In this document: positions 1 through 10,044 of the stretch, piece by piece
Numbering within the stretch: the first letter of the stretch is position 1
Layout of the letters: every line of letters begins with the position of its first letter
The notes under the pieces: generated by a model
The model's input: only the letters and a program-made list of their open reading frames with translations
Databases searched by the model: none
Told to the model about the DNA's origin: nothing
Source of the DNA: Megaustenia siamemsis
Lineage: Eukaryota > Mollusca > Gastropoda > Stylommatophora > Ariophantidae
Assembly (NCBI GenBank): GCA_032433765.1
Contig: JAVIAB010000047.1
Location: 11,887,107 to 11,951,106 of the forward strand
Length of the DNA: 64,000 nucleotides
Direction: 5' to 3'
Made by a program: the position numbers and the translations under genes

Positions 1-503
1 CTTCTGAAAGACATTGCTGCTTTAGCCAGTCTGATTCTAATTTCTTTGCTCGTATCCCCTTCTCGATCAATGTGACTTCCAAGATAGATAAAGTGATCGA
101 TCTCTTCTACTGGTTTGTTTTCCATGTATATTTTGTCACTTGTTGGAATTAAACTTTTCATGACTTTAGTCTTTTCATGATTGACCTCAAGCCCAATTTT
201 GCTGGCTATTGATAATAGTTCATTTGTGTTTTCCTGCATCGTTTTTATCTGACTGCTGATGAGAACTATGTCATCAGCAAAGTCGAGGTCCTCCAAATGG
301 TCTCCTTGTATCCATTCGATGCCTTTATTACCAGTGCAGCATTTCTTCATTATGAAGTCCATAACAATTCCAAATAACAAGGGCGATAAAATACATCCTT
401 GTTTAACCCCAGTTTCTATTGGGAAACATTCGCTCAGTCCTTCCTCTGTTCGAACTGCACATGTGTAACCATCATACATCTCTACCTCTAACTTTGTGAA
501 AAT
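1..503 (-). mobile_element. LINE L-F reverse transcriptase fragment (runs off left edge)
   Basis: An open frame reads leftwards from a TGA at about 504-506 to the window edge without another stop. It carries the late reverse-transcriptase motifs in order: a GVKQGCILSPLLF block (about 430-385), the catalytic box in the form DFADDIVLISS (about 285-250), and a thumb-like YLGSHIDREGD segment (about 75-50). This order and spacing is typical of non-LTR retrotransposon RT. The frame is intact here, but the upstream part of the RT is absent or shifted, so the copy is probably 5'-broken. Its tail lies outside the window. It is clearly distinct from the L-A/L-B group, which uses YADD and YLG(T/H) variants. 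The clade cannot be fixed from this fragment. Confidence 0.85.
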
Positions 504-1074
504 TCATAAATTATCAAAACTACAGTCAGGCAGTTTTGGCCGAAGTCAAACTAAGCTCGATTAGGTTACTGTGACTGTTATTACTGCTCATAACTTCTCC
601 TAACTTGAGGGCATGAAGTTAAGTACCTTTGTTTCATTTGTATAGCTCATTTGGTCAGTCTCTGTTCGGCCAATAAATTAACGAAGTTGAACTTATATAT
701 GACTTTTATGTCGAAATTGACAAGACAAGTGCCATCTTGACACTTTGTTAACCTCTGAGTCTCAAAAACAACACTACCTCTCTCATAAACTTGAGCTGCC
801 TCTGAGTTTGTTTGTCAACCTAATTTCTGGACACGTTGATGGGTCAAATCATGCTACAATTATCCCCACACTTTTTTAATAACAGCTGGAAGAATTATAC
901 CCTCAAAACTTGCTACTGTTATCTGTTTGAATTATAATTCTTACAATTTCGTTACTGCCATAACCTCCTGAGCTTGGGGTAACAATTAAGCTATACCATT
1001 AATGCTATCTATCTCCCATTATGTTATCTTTTCTATCCTAGTCGATATACTATAGATGCATATATTACATCCCT
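504..1074. other. Unannotated AT-rich stretch
   Basis: I see no convincing ORF, splice-bounded exon or repeat structure here. The first bases may be decayed upstream sequence of the adjacent L-F element. Confidence 0.5.
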
Positions 1075-1220
1075 CTATCTCTTCATCCCTCAATTTTCCA
1101 GTTGTCACAAAATATTCCAGCTGTTCCCTTCTTAGTGCATGGCCAAAAAAAATGTAGATTTCCTACCTATATTGGAAATTAGCTCTCTTTTTGCTTTGGC
1201 ATCTTTCAGAACGTTTGCAT
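1075..1220 (-). mobile_element. LINE L-B 3'-terminal relic
   Basis: The reverse complement matches the C-terminal coding part of the L-B copy at 6535-7445, around the segment reading LISNIRKKQ, a GH-V-MRREQLEY-type motif and VTTGKIE. It is short and diverged and has no intact frame. Confidence 0.75.
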
Positions 1221-1574
1221 TACTCAAACTTTGGTTCTATATCACTAAAATGGATAAATGCTTCGTGTAATAAAAAAATAAAAAATTCAAATAAATCTTT
1301 CTACCAGTCTTTATGTAGACTCTCCAGTACATCTCTGCTGTTGGCAATCACTGAGGGTAACCTGTCAAAGACCAAGCATAAAATTAATTTCACATCCAAT
1401 CCACTTTAAATTCACGTACTAGTTTGTAAACTTATAAATTTATTATAGTCCTACAATCCAATCCAAATTTAAACTATCATTAAATGTAATTAAATAGTGA
1501 TGGTCATTCACACTACAGCTTTTGTTCTGGAAAAATGTTTGAGAAATTAGGTCATTTAAATTTGAAGAAAAAGG

Positions 1575-1736
1575 AAAGAGAGAAAGGGAAGGTAGGAAAG
1601 AAGGGAAAAGAAAGAGGAGGGAGGGAGGAAGGAAGGGAGAAGGAAGGAAGGAAGGAAGGAAGGAAGGAAGGAAGGAAGGAAGGAAGGAAGGAAGGAAGGA
1701 AGGAAGGAAGGAAGGAAGGAAGGAAGGAAGGAGAGA
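1575..1736. repeat. (GGAA)n microsatellite
   Basis: An almost pure GGAA/GAAG run of about 100 bp (1638-1735) is preceded by a purine-rich degenerate lead-in. It opens frames on both strands (KEGR and SFLP repeats) that are not genes. Confidence 0.95.
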
Positions 1737-1739
1737 AAA

Positions 1740-2155
1740 AATACTATCACATTGATGGCCACTTGCGAACATTTTAACTACCTGGATTTAAAATCTGACG
1801 AATGTCTCGGAAATGTTGTGATCCAGGGCATATGTGGATAACTGTAATGCAAGCAGCAACGTTTTATTTGCTGCGCAAGATCAAGGTCTATCCACTCCTG
1901 GCTGTTCTGAGAAAAAGAGAAAATAAGATAATAAAACAGCACAAACTATTGTTGTGATTGAGTAGAGTGCTGTGGAGTCAGACTTTGTACCACTCTTCCT
2001 TCCATTTCCCTTTCATCCAACTCATACTCATACAAATATCTGGACTGAAATATAAGTCCCTATTAAAATGGAGGATAACAGTAAAATGAATATATAAAAT
2101 AAATGAAAAACACCTTATGCAACAAATCTACGTCAATAAAAGTGAGAGAGTTCAC
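1740..2155. other. Unannotated stretch
   Basis: No gene or clear repeat is recognised between the GGAA microsatellite and the L-C copy. Confidence 0.45.
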
Positions 2156-2590
2156 TGGTGCTATATAGAGTCAATTCTAACCTGTGGAAGCAAATCATGG
2201 ACAGTAAACAAACAAATGAAAGAATGATTAGAGGCCAAAGAGATGGGATTTCTCAGAAGAATGTTCAAAGTTCCTTAGACAGCTAAAATGACCAACGAGG
2301 AAATTTTCAAAGAGGCCAACACAAAAAAAAGCCCCTAAGAAACATCAGAAAGAAATAATCAACATTTTTCAGGCACATCATGAGAAGAGGAAAGTTGGAA
2401 TACTTGATTACAACTGGTAAAATAGAGGAAGGGAGAGATCGCAGACGACAAAGAGAAAAAATACGGGATAGCTTGGTGTCATGGCATGGAAAACAGTTAA
2501 CAACAGAAATGATACGATGTACAGTGGATAGAAGATTACAGAAGGACAAGATTGCCTACGCCAACCGGTATGGCACATCATGATGATGAA
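2156..2590 (+). mobile_element. LINE L-C 3' fragment
   Basis: A 5'-truncated retroelement begins in the segment equivalent to the CY-E-LTYG-SWT motif seen in L-B. It runs through a FRRMF-like block, then an intact frame over 2380-2583 with MRRGKLEYLITTGKIEEG and ends YANRYGTS followed by the stop. The stop TGA is the first of consecutive TGA units. The upstream part has stops and a frame change near 2335-2370. The closest relative in the window is 54472-54770. Confidence 0.85.
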
Positions 2591-2837
2591 TAGTAAAATA
2601 TTTGTAATGAAGAGTATGACAAAGAAAAAGACATTGTTGAAAAATTGCTGCTATGTACAGTTCAACTGATCTAGTTTGGTTTTGTTTAGCTAACGGATCA
2701 TCTTCATCGCATACTGGGCATGTCCATAAGTGCTCACATCTTCTCCCCAGTATGTCCCTCAGTATGTGGAGAGTGACAACTCTAGTTCTACATTGAACTA
2801 TTATTCTTCTGTGTCTCCCCACACAGCACACCGTTCT
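2591..2837. other. Unannotated stretch
   Basis: An open minus-strand frame (2556-2831) contains a CPVCDEDD string, but it has no splice signals or family match that I can support. Confidence 0.4.
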
Positions 2838-3880
2838 GACATCTCCAGTTTTGACCTGATGTTCAACTAATGTGTTTCTCTATTCATGGACAAGTTTCTG
2901 ACATCTCCAGTTTTGACCTGATGTTCAACTAATGTGTTTCTCTATTCATGGACAAGTTTCTGACATCTCCAGTTTTGACCTGATGTTCAACTAATGTGTT
3001 TCTCTATTCATGGACAAGTTTCTGACATCTCCAGTTTTGACCTGATGTTCAACTAATGTGTTTCTATGTCTATCTCTATTCATGGACAAGTTTCTGACAT
3101 CTCCAGTTTTGACCTGATGTTCAACTAATGTGTTTCTCTATTCATGGACAAGTTTTTGACATCTCCAGTTTTGACCCGATGTTCACCTAATGTGTTTCTA
3201 TGTCTATCTCTATTCATGGACAAGTTTCTGACATCTCCAGTTTTGACCTGATGTTCAACTAATGTGTTTCTCTATTCATGGACAAGTTTTTGACATCTCC
3301 AGTTTGACCGATGTTCAACTAATGTGTTTCTATGTCTATCTCTATTCATGGACAAGTTTTTGACATCTCCAGTTTTGACCTGATGTTCAACTAATGTATA
3401 TCTCTATTCATGGACAAGTTTCTGACATCTCCAGTTCCCGATGTTCACCTAATGTGTTTCTATGTCTATCTCTATTCATGGACAAGTTTCTGACATCTCC
3501 AGTTTTGACCCGATGTTAAACTAATGTGTTTCTCTATTCATGGACAAGTTTTTGACATCTCCAGTTTGACCTGATGTTCACCTAATGTGTTTCTATGTCT
3601 ATCTCTATTCATGGACAAGTTTCTGACATCTCCAGTTTTGACCTGATGTTCAACTAATGCGTTTCTCTATTCATGGACAAGTTTTTGACATCTCCAGTTT
3701 TGACCTGATGTTCAACTAATGCGTTTCTCTATTCATGGACAAGTTTTTGACATCTCCAGTTTTGACCCGATGTTCACCTAATGTGTTTCTATGTCTATCT
3801 CTATTCATGGACAAGTTTCTGACATCTCCAGTTTTGACCTGATGTTCAACTAATGTGTTTCTATATTCATGGATAAGTGT
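2838..3880. repeat. 62/72-bp minisatellite
   Basis: About 15-16 tandem units built on TGACATCTCCAGTTTTGACC, continuing to TTCATGGACAAGTTTC. A short form of about 62 bp and a long form carrying a TATGTCTATC insert of about 10 bp alternate irregularly. Units differ by point changes (TTTC/TTTT, CTG/CCG, TGT/TGC). Confidence 0.95.
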
Positions 3881-4660
3881 GTCATCTGTTTTTCTGGAGA
3901 TTCACAGAAATCATCTTAGCCATCAAACACACACTACAACAATGTATCTCTGTACCTTGTTCAGCTATAACCAATTATTCAATAGCAAGCTGCCCCAATT
4001 TTGAAGCAAAAACAAAAGCTTTGAATAACTGTTGTTTAAAATACCCAGTCACCAAACCTTTTAACACTTAACCCTAGATTATAAACAATACCATCATCAA
4101 AAATACCACCTAAAAATTACATTCCCCTTACCTTCCCATTATCCCTTCCAGTAACCCCTGAGAGTTTGATTTCTTTACTTTGGTGATGGATTTTTTTTTT
4201 CAATCATGTAGTAAAAAGTACTTCTTGTCAAAGTGCACCAGTTTTTTTTTATTCTGATAGTTTTCAAGAAATTCTGCCCCCCCCCCTTTTTTTTTCTCAT
4301 AACGGGAGAAATCTCTTTGGCTGTCATCATGACATCAAACAAACCTTTGTAACACGGGATAGTCAGCGAACAAAGCGAAGAGACTGCAAAACATACGCTG
4401 AACAGATGGCTTATGGCCGTCATGTGAATAGACAAATGTAACACCTCCAGTACCCATGGCGTGATGGGTTCAATTTCAGGTAACAAATCAAGCATAGCCA
4501 GGAAATGATGATGACATCCCCCATGTCTCTCCTAGTGTAAACACACAGCAAAAGTTCAAAGAAAAACTATTTTTGAAACTGCAAATGTAACATTTAAGTG
4601 GTAGTAATTTTGATAATGGTCTCGTAAACACTTGAATCATAGATCAGTAACATAATCTAG
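3881..4660. other. Unannotated stretch with homopolymer runs
   Basis: No gene is recognised. A poly(T) run lies near 4191-4200, another at 4242-4249, and a C run followed by a T run at about 4276-4298. Confidence 0.45.
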
Positions 4661-4985
4661 GGTAAAGGTAAAGTACGAAACTTGAACCGGCGTCTTAGCA
4701 CACGAGTTTCCACCCATATGTGCTCGGCCGCCTATCCAGAAATGTTTGGATATTTCTGTATAGTGTAGCCTCAAGCATCGAAACTCAGATGCGAAGCGAC
4801 ATTCCTCACCTTCCCTGGGTAATACCCTGGTACCCTTTTCTGCCAACCTCTGGGTCGACCGTGGGGGTATTTTTTTTTCCAACCACGAGTAGAATTCACA
4901 CTGCTCCCAGCGGGAATCGAACACGGGTTGTCCAAACGTCGGTAGTCCAATCGGGTGGTTTTCCCAACTAGGCTACGAGGCCTCC
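4661..4985 (-). mobile_element. SINE S1, full-length copy
   Basis: On the minus strand the element opens with a tRNA-like head. An A-box-like TAGCCTAGTTGG is followed by a B box in TGTTCGATTCCC. The unique body includes GGTACCAGGGTATTACCC, and the tail ends in CTTTACCTTTACC. A 7-bp direct repeat AATCTAG flanks it (4654-4660 and 4986-4992) and is a plausible target-site duplication. Two other copies are at 12353-12679 and 47646-48110. Confidence 0.88.
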
Positions 4986-5194
4986 AATCTAGAGTTAAAC
5001 TGCTGTATAATTTGGGGGCTAATTCACCAGATGCACAAAATTTTAATTCCCATTAATCTTCATTTTGTTAAGAAACATAGGTGAGCAGCAGTAGGTAAAC
5101 ACCAATAAGCAATATCTGTGTTCAATAACCATAAAGGCACATAGGGCATTAATCAGTCCTTGTGTTCAGATAAGATGCATAGAAGGTTTAGTTC

Positions 5195-5592
5195 AGGTGT
5201 TTGTGAAGGTAATTTTATTATTTCTTCTCAGCGTTCACCCGTTAAATAGGCGTGGATGTGTTGTGTCACTAGTTAGCAGCAAAGCTGTGAGATCTGCATC
5301 CATCGGCCTGACACATATATCTTCAATATATGTAGATTTGCTCTACAATTTTTGTTCTTTATCATGTGTGACTGTACACGAGAACTCCTTTTTTTCGCCA
5401 TCTTCCGAGAGGTTTGACATCAGATCTTACAACCCAGAGACAAAGAAAGGGTAAAGCCACAAGGAAACCACATATTCAATTTTTGGAACAATTCCCACCG
5501 GCTGTGGTGGAAATCCACTGGTCCACCCAGTTCCCCGTGAAGGTAATAACAACACGGAATAATACTGGGTTCTGAATCTTGCCACTTAGTTC
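5195..5592. repeat. Unclassified dispersed repeat
   Basis: Parts resemble sequence near 9760-9830 (GATGTGTTGTG followed by AGCAAAGCTGTGA-like sequence) and near 27740-27800 (ends of the form AAAGCCA plus ATTCAAT). I cannot define its ends or class. Confidence 0.4.
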
Positions 5593-5741
5593 TCTGAAAG
5601 TTAAAGCAATTACACCCATACAACTTTAAGTTTTGTGTACCTAGCAGAGACAAAACACCATAAATTTTTTACTGAAATAATTTACAAAAAAACAAGGAAC
5701 ATTTATTTGTAGTTCTGTGATTAGAGTCATGTAGTACTCAC

Positions 5742-5879
5742 ATCTAATTTATGATGAACATAGCTGTCCATGTTCTTGGCATCTATACCTGGGTACTTTT
5801 TGAAAGAAACAACACTGGTGTGAACTGTGACCCTTACTTTTGACTTAAGACTCCAGTCAACAGGTGGGCTTGAGCAGAC
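5742..5879 (-). CDS. donson: DONSON-like protein, exon 3 of the visible part
   Basis: A 46-codon exon in phase 0 at both ends. The acceptor is a pyrimidine tract ending CCCTCTCCAG and the donor is GAT followed by GTGAGTAC. The peptide begins VCSSPPVDWSLKSKV. The PVDWS(I/L)K motif is what I recall from vertebrate DONSON, where it precedes the conserved core, and a related form occurs in insect Humpty dumpty. DONSON is a nuclear replication factor that acts in CMG helicase assembly and fork stability. The preceding exon (8348-8488) joins it in frame. The bulk of the conserved core is not in the window, so exons further left, beyond position 1, are expected. The splice signals are seen; the family name is inference from short motifs. 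Confidence 0.68.
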
Positions 5880-5969
5880 CTGGAGAGGGTAAATAAAGTA
5901 ATAGGAAACATGAATATCATCAGAGATGATGACATGACTATAGGAATTATTTGTGGGAAAAAAATACTT

Positions 5970-6320
5970 TTGAACTGTCACATTGAATAGAGAATTACTT
6001 TCACACTGTGGATGTACTTCCAACTGTCACATTGAATAGAGAATTACTTTCACACTGTGGATGTACTTCCAACTGTCACATTGAATAGAGAATTACTTTC
6101 ACACTGTGGATGTACTTCCAACTGTCACATTGAATAGAGAATTACTTTCACACTGTGGATGTACTTCCAACTGTCACATTGTATAAAGAATTACTTTCAC
6201 ACTGTGGATGTACTTCCAACTGTCACATTGTATAGAGAATTACTTTCACACTGTGGATGTACTTCCAACTGTCACATTATAGAGAGAAACACTTTCACAC
6301 TATAGATGTACTTCCAATTG
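5970..6320. repeat. 49-bp minisatellite, about 7 copies
   Basis: Tandem units contain AACTGTCACATTGAATAGAG and ACACTGTGGATGTACTTCC. The first units are nearly identical; the last two diverge (TTATAGAGAGAAAC) and fade into the following repeat. It starts about 90 bp from DONSON-like exon 3, inside the intron. Confidence 0.93.
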
Positions 6321-6446
6321 ACACAGCATAAAGGTAAGTACTTCATACAGCCACCCCACTGTAGATACAAATATCTTCACAGTGTTAATCTACAAGACTA
6401 ACTATCTTCCCGCTGTTACACCACAAAATCAACTATCTTAAAACAC

Positions 6447-7690
6447 CAACCATACAGATATAAGTATCTTCCTATTTCACACCAACTATACAGATAAAAG
6501 TATCTTCCTATTTCACACCAACTATACAGATATAACAAGGTTGTGTGCTGTCACCAGATTTGTTTAATATTTATAATGAGAGTATTTTAAGATCCATAAG
6601 GGACATGCCTGGAATAACAATTGGAGGTCATAATATAAATAATCTAAGGTATGCTAATGATACAGTATTAATCGATAAGAGTGAAAATGAGTTACATGAA
6701 ATGTTGGACATTATAGTGAAAGGAAGCAAAAATAAAGGACTCAGCCTTAATAGCAAAAAGACAGAGGTAATGGTAACAACAAAGAAAAAGACATCCTTGT
6801 ATGGTAACAACAGGACTCAGTGCAAAATAAAGACAAGTGGAACAACATTAAAACAGGTAAATGAATTTAAATATTTGGGAACTTTGTTAACCTCAGATGG
6901 AAGATGTACAAAAGAGTTGAGATGCAGAATGGCTCAGGCAAAAGCAGCTTTCCAAAAAATGAGGAAAATACTATGCAATCCATTTTTGACAATAGAAACA
7001 AGAAAAAGAGTTCTTAAATGTTATGTAGAGCCAGTCTTAACATATGGATGCGAATCATGGACAATAGGACAACAGACAAGAAAATCACTGGAGTCTGTAG
7101 AAATGTGGTTTTACAGAAGAATGTTGAGAGTACCATGGACAGCTAAGAAGAGTAATGAAGATGTTCTGAAAGAGGTCAAAGCAAAAAGAGAGCTAATTTC
7201 CAATATTAGGAAGAAACAATCATCATTTTTGGCCATGTAATGAGAAGAGAACAACTGGAATATATTGTAACAACTGGAAAAATTGAGGGACAAAGAGATA
7301 GAGGGAAGCAAAGAGAAAAAATAACAGACAGCTTAAGAGAATGGCTTGGCAGAAGGTCAACAACAGAAATGATAAATAGCTGCCGAGATCGAAAGTTCTG
7401 GAGAGACATGATCACCTACGCCATTAAGCCTGGTACTTGATGATGATACAGATATAAGTATCTTCCTATTCCACACCAACTATACAGATATAAGTATATT
7501 CCTATTCCACACCAACTATACAGATATAAGTATCTTCCTATTCCACACCAACCATACAGATTAAGTATCTTCCTATTCCACACCATCCAGGCAGATATAA
7601 GTATCTTCCTATTCCACACCAACCAGGCAGATATAAGTATCTTCCTATTCCACACCAACCATACAGATATAAGTATCTTCCATCTTCCTA
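6447..7690. repeat. 36-bp minisatellite interrupted by a LINE
   Basis: The unit is about 36 bp, with CAGATATAAGTATCTTCC followed by TATTCCACACCAAC. It occupies 6447-6534 and 7446-7690. The two blocks were one array before the L-B insertion at 6535-7445. Confidence 0.92.
6535..7445 (+). mobile_element. LINE L-B, 5'-truncated insertion with target-site duplication
   Basis: The frame enters at the RT motif QGCVLSPDLFN and covers the palm, thumb and C-terminal region. The catalytic box reads RYAND instead of YADD, so one catalytic Asp codon is changed to Asn. One T is missing in a T run near 7230 compared with the copy at 20156, splitting the frame at 7240. The downstream part ends in KPGT and a stop that begins TGATGATGA. 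The 11-bp sequence ATACAGATATA occurs at both edges (6524-6534 and 7446-7456), the target being one unit of the 36-bp satellite. Both defects mean this copy cannot be active. RTE-like affinity is inferred from the L-A relative and the very short trinucleotide tail. Confidence 0.93.
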
Positions 7691-7744
7691 TTCACTTTTT
7701 ACAAAAGCAAACCTAGACAAAAAAGATCATTATATCTTTGCAGC

Positions 7745-8310
7745 AAACTTCCCATCAAGAAAGTACATCCCTCAAACATTATCAAAAAAGTACATCCTTC
7801 AAACATTATCTAAAAAGTACATCCTTCAAACATTATCAAAAAAGTACATCCTTCAAACATTATCAAAAAAGTACATCCTTCAAACATTATCAAAAAAGTA
7901 CATCCTTCAAACATTATCTAAAAAAGTACATCCCTCAAACATTATCTAAAAAAGTACATCCTTCAAGCATTATCAAAAAAGTACATCTCTCAAACATTAT
8001 CAAAAAAGTACATCCTTCAAGCATTATCAAAAAAGTACATCCTTCAAACATTATCTAAAAAAGTACATCCTTCAAGCATTATTAAAAAAGTACATCCTTC
8101 AAACATTATCTAAAAAAGTACATCCTTCAAGCATTATCAAAAAAGTACATCCCTCAAATATTATCAAAAAAGTACATCCTTCAAGCATTATCAAAAAAGT
8201 ACATCCCTCAAACATTATCAAAAAAGTACATCCTTCAAGCATTATCAAAAAAGTACATCCTTCAAACATTATCAAAAAGTACACATCTCAACCATTAACA
8301 AAAAGTACAT
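7745..8310. repeat. 27-bp minisatellite, about 20 copies
   Basis: The unit AAAAAAGTACATCCTTCAAA plus CATTATC is 27 bp, hence the long quasi-repetitive frames on both strands. Variation is mainly TCAAA/TCAAG and an extra CT. The array ends about 40 bp before exon 2 of the DONSON-like gene. Confidence 0.95.
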
Positions 8311-8347
8311 AATCATTACTTTAAAAAAATACATAATTCAGCTTTAC

Positions 8348-8488
8348 CTTACGATGTTCAGGTGTGACCTCATTAATGGCTACTCCTATATTCAAAGTTA
8401 CAGGCTTCTCTTTCAAAACATCTGAAAGTTGATTCGTAGACACAAGCTTGTCAGTTCTGTCCTCATCTCTTGGGTTATCTGCAACAGC
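8348..8488 (-). CDS. donson: DONSON-like protein, exon 2
   Basis: A 47-codon exon, phase 0 at both ends. The acceptor is the AG of GGATTCCAACAG, and the donor is AAG followed by GTAAAG. A nearer AG, 15 bases upstream, gives a phase that does not fit exon 1. The peptide starts AVADNPRDEDRTDK and ends NEVTPEHRK. It is charged and probably disordered, like the poorly conserved N-terminal region of DONSON. The evidence is the splice signals, the open frame and phase agreement with both neighbouring exons rather than sequence similarity. Transcripts would settle the acceptor choice. Confidence 0.62.
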
Positions 8489-8589
8489 CTGTTGGAATCC
8501 TGGTTTAAAACAACCAAAATTTCATAAACCACATTTTCTCAGAATAAACACAATTATTTTTTTTTAAGTAAAGAAATCTTGTTTTACTT

Positions 8590-9050
8590 TATTAAAAGCA
8601 GTGAAAAGCACCACTCCTTCTTCTTCATCTCATAACCTTGAGGCCACTGACAGACATTGTCAACTTTTTTTCTCCATTTTCTCTATCTTCAGTTATTCTT
8701 TGAGTCTATAAAGTCAAGGCCTGTCCATTCTTTGATGTTGTCTTTCCATCTCTTTCTTTGCCTACCTCTCCTCACTCCTTTCACAGTTTCTTGTAAGAGT
8801 CTTTGCCAGGTCAGATGATCAAGATATATGACCAAACCATTACATTTTGCACTTCTTCATGATAGTCAAAAGATCATCATGTACTCTGATTGCTTGTATT
8901 TTTTTGGGCCAAATTTTTCGTTTGTTATATGTACCTAAGTATAAGATATGCCCAAAATCTTACAATAACATTTCAACTCCATAGTTTGCATTTTCTTCTG
9001 TAGCTCTGCTGTAATGTCCATGTTTTGCAAGCCTTATAGAAAGACTGGCT
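8590..9050 (-). mobile_element. LINE L-E C-terminal remnant
   Basis: The reverse complement carries the retroelement C-terminal signature RGRQRKRWKDNIKEWTGLDF (near 8760-8710), with further RT-distal sequence upstream. The frame is broken and no RT core remains. Confidence 0.75.
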
Positions 9051-9084
9051 GATATAGCAAAGGCTGTGAGAAGCCTGATTTTAG

Positions 9085-9420
9085 AAACTAGAGTGTGGGG
9101 ATTGGTTGGTCTCGAGGCAAGCCACCGGCTTCAAGACAGAGAGGTTGTGGGTTCAAATCCCGGCTACACCGATTGGGATTTTTATTTATGATTTCTCTCT
9201 GCGGCAACCACCCCTGGTCTCAGCAGCGAGGCCCGGCTTGAAATGTCAATTGCTCATCGACAGAAAAAATGTGAGTACCTCCGAAGTCTGAGTTATCTGC
9301 CTGTGCGGCAAGGGACCCCTGTGCACATGGCTGCCAGGGAAAATTGGATTAGCACGCAAAATGCAGTTCCTAGTATCTAGGGACTTCGTCAGAGGTAAAA
9401 GCTGGCGAAAAAAAAAAAAA
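9085..9420 (+). mobile_element. SINE S2
   Basis: A tRNA-like head with B box GGGTTCAAATCCC, a body with GAGTACCTCCGAAG and GTTATCTGCCTGTGCGGC, and a poly(A) tail at about 9407-9424. A second copy is at 27835-28165. The A-tail separates this family from S1 (CTTTAC tail) and S3. Confidence 0.85.
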
Positions 9421-9472
9421 AAAAGAACCCAGAGTGACATTCTTAACTACTCCTTATAGGTATGCAATTACT

Positions 9473-9581
9473 GGAGACAGATAATAATAAATGAATATTA
9501 TTATAGAGGGAAATTTCCGAGGCGATTATTTGCCATTTTTTCTGAGTGCTGTAAAACATACCTCTTCCTCCTATGATTCGC
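9473..9581 (+). mobile_element. PAL1 element, internally deleted copy
   Basis: The left terminal part (GGAGACAGATAATAATAAAT, then TAGAGGGAAATTTCCGAGGC) is joined directly to the right arm (TTTTTTCTGAGTGCTGTAAA, then CATACCTCTTCCTCC). The centre is lost. A perfect 12-bp direct repeat TATGCAATTACT flanks it at 9461-9472 and 9582-9593, which defines the ends of the element precisely. Confidence 0.85.
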
Positions 9582-9639
9582 TATGCAATTACTAAGTGCT
9601 TACAATCAAATCGAATAATCACAGATGGTGAATGAGCCA

Positions 9640-9990
9640 TGGTAGGTCAGTGGTTAGTTAACTAGACTACTGAAGACAAGCAGCACCATTCAATATGATC
9701 TCAAAAGCTCCTAGGCTCACCCAGCCTTAAAGACTACTCTTCACTGTCCACCCTCAAATGGAGGTCATGTTGGCATAGATGTGTTGTGGTTTGCATCAAA
9801 GCTATGATATTTGCACCATTCAGTCCAACACACTCAATGCCAGTAAAGCATTTTTGAGTACTAGGTCGCATTTCCTTTTTAATCCCTACCCGCTTAGCCA
9901 GATTAGTTTGTTTCCAGGACCAGGAAGTGTTGTAGGGTCCTGATCAGCTCTGTTGTTTGTCGGTCCTGACACATACCGTCATCTGTGATT
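9640..9990 (+). repeat. Degenerate SINE-like or dispersed repeat
   Basis: The beginning (GGTCAGTGGTTAGTTAACTA, then GACTAC) resembles the S3 head, and CTCACCCAGCCTTAAA resembles the S3 body. The rest partly resembles 5230-5330. It is too decayed to delimit. Confidence 0.45.
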
Positions 9991-10044
9991 CACTGACTGT
10001 TCTCAATTCAGTTGTTAGTTACTGTCTTTATCCTTGATATTTGG

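Noticed and set aside
1443..1777. KEGR and SFLP repeat frames
   Set aside because: (GGAA)n microsatellite translation on the two strands.
2556..2831. Minus-strand frame with CPVCDEDD, a possible zinc-binding protein
   Set aside because: Only one CxxC pair, no splice signals and no start context; not enough to support a gene.
5420..5593. A further DONSON-like exon starting RTKWQDS after a good acceptor at 5594
   Set aside because: The acceptor (TTTAACTTTCAG) and the WQDS string are tempting, but the following residues do not resemble the family, there is no clear donor, and the sequence runs into an unclassified repeat.
7738..8284. CRISPR-like array (27-bp repeat)
   Set aside because: Units are directly adjacent with no unique spacers, in eukaryotic DNA; it is a minisatellite.
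9085..9175. Functional tRNA gene at the S2 head, and similar heads of S1, S3 and S4
   Set aside because: A and B boxes are present, but acceptor stems do not pair and each is followed by a repeated SINE body and tail.
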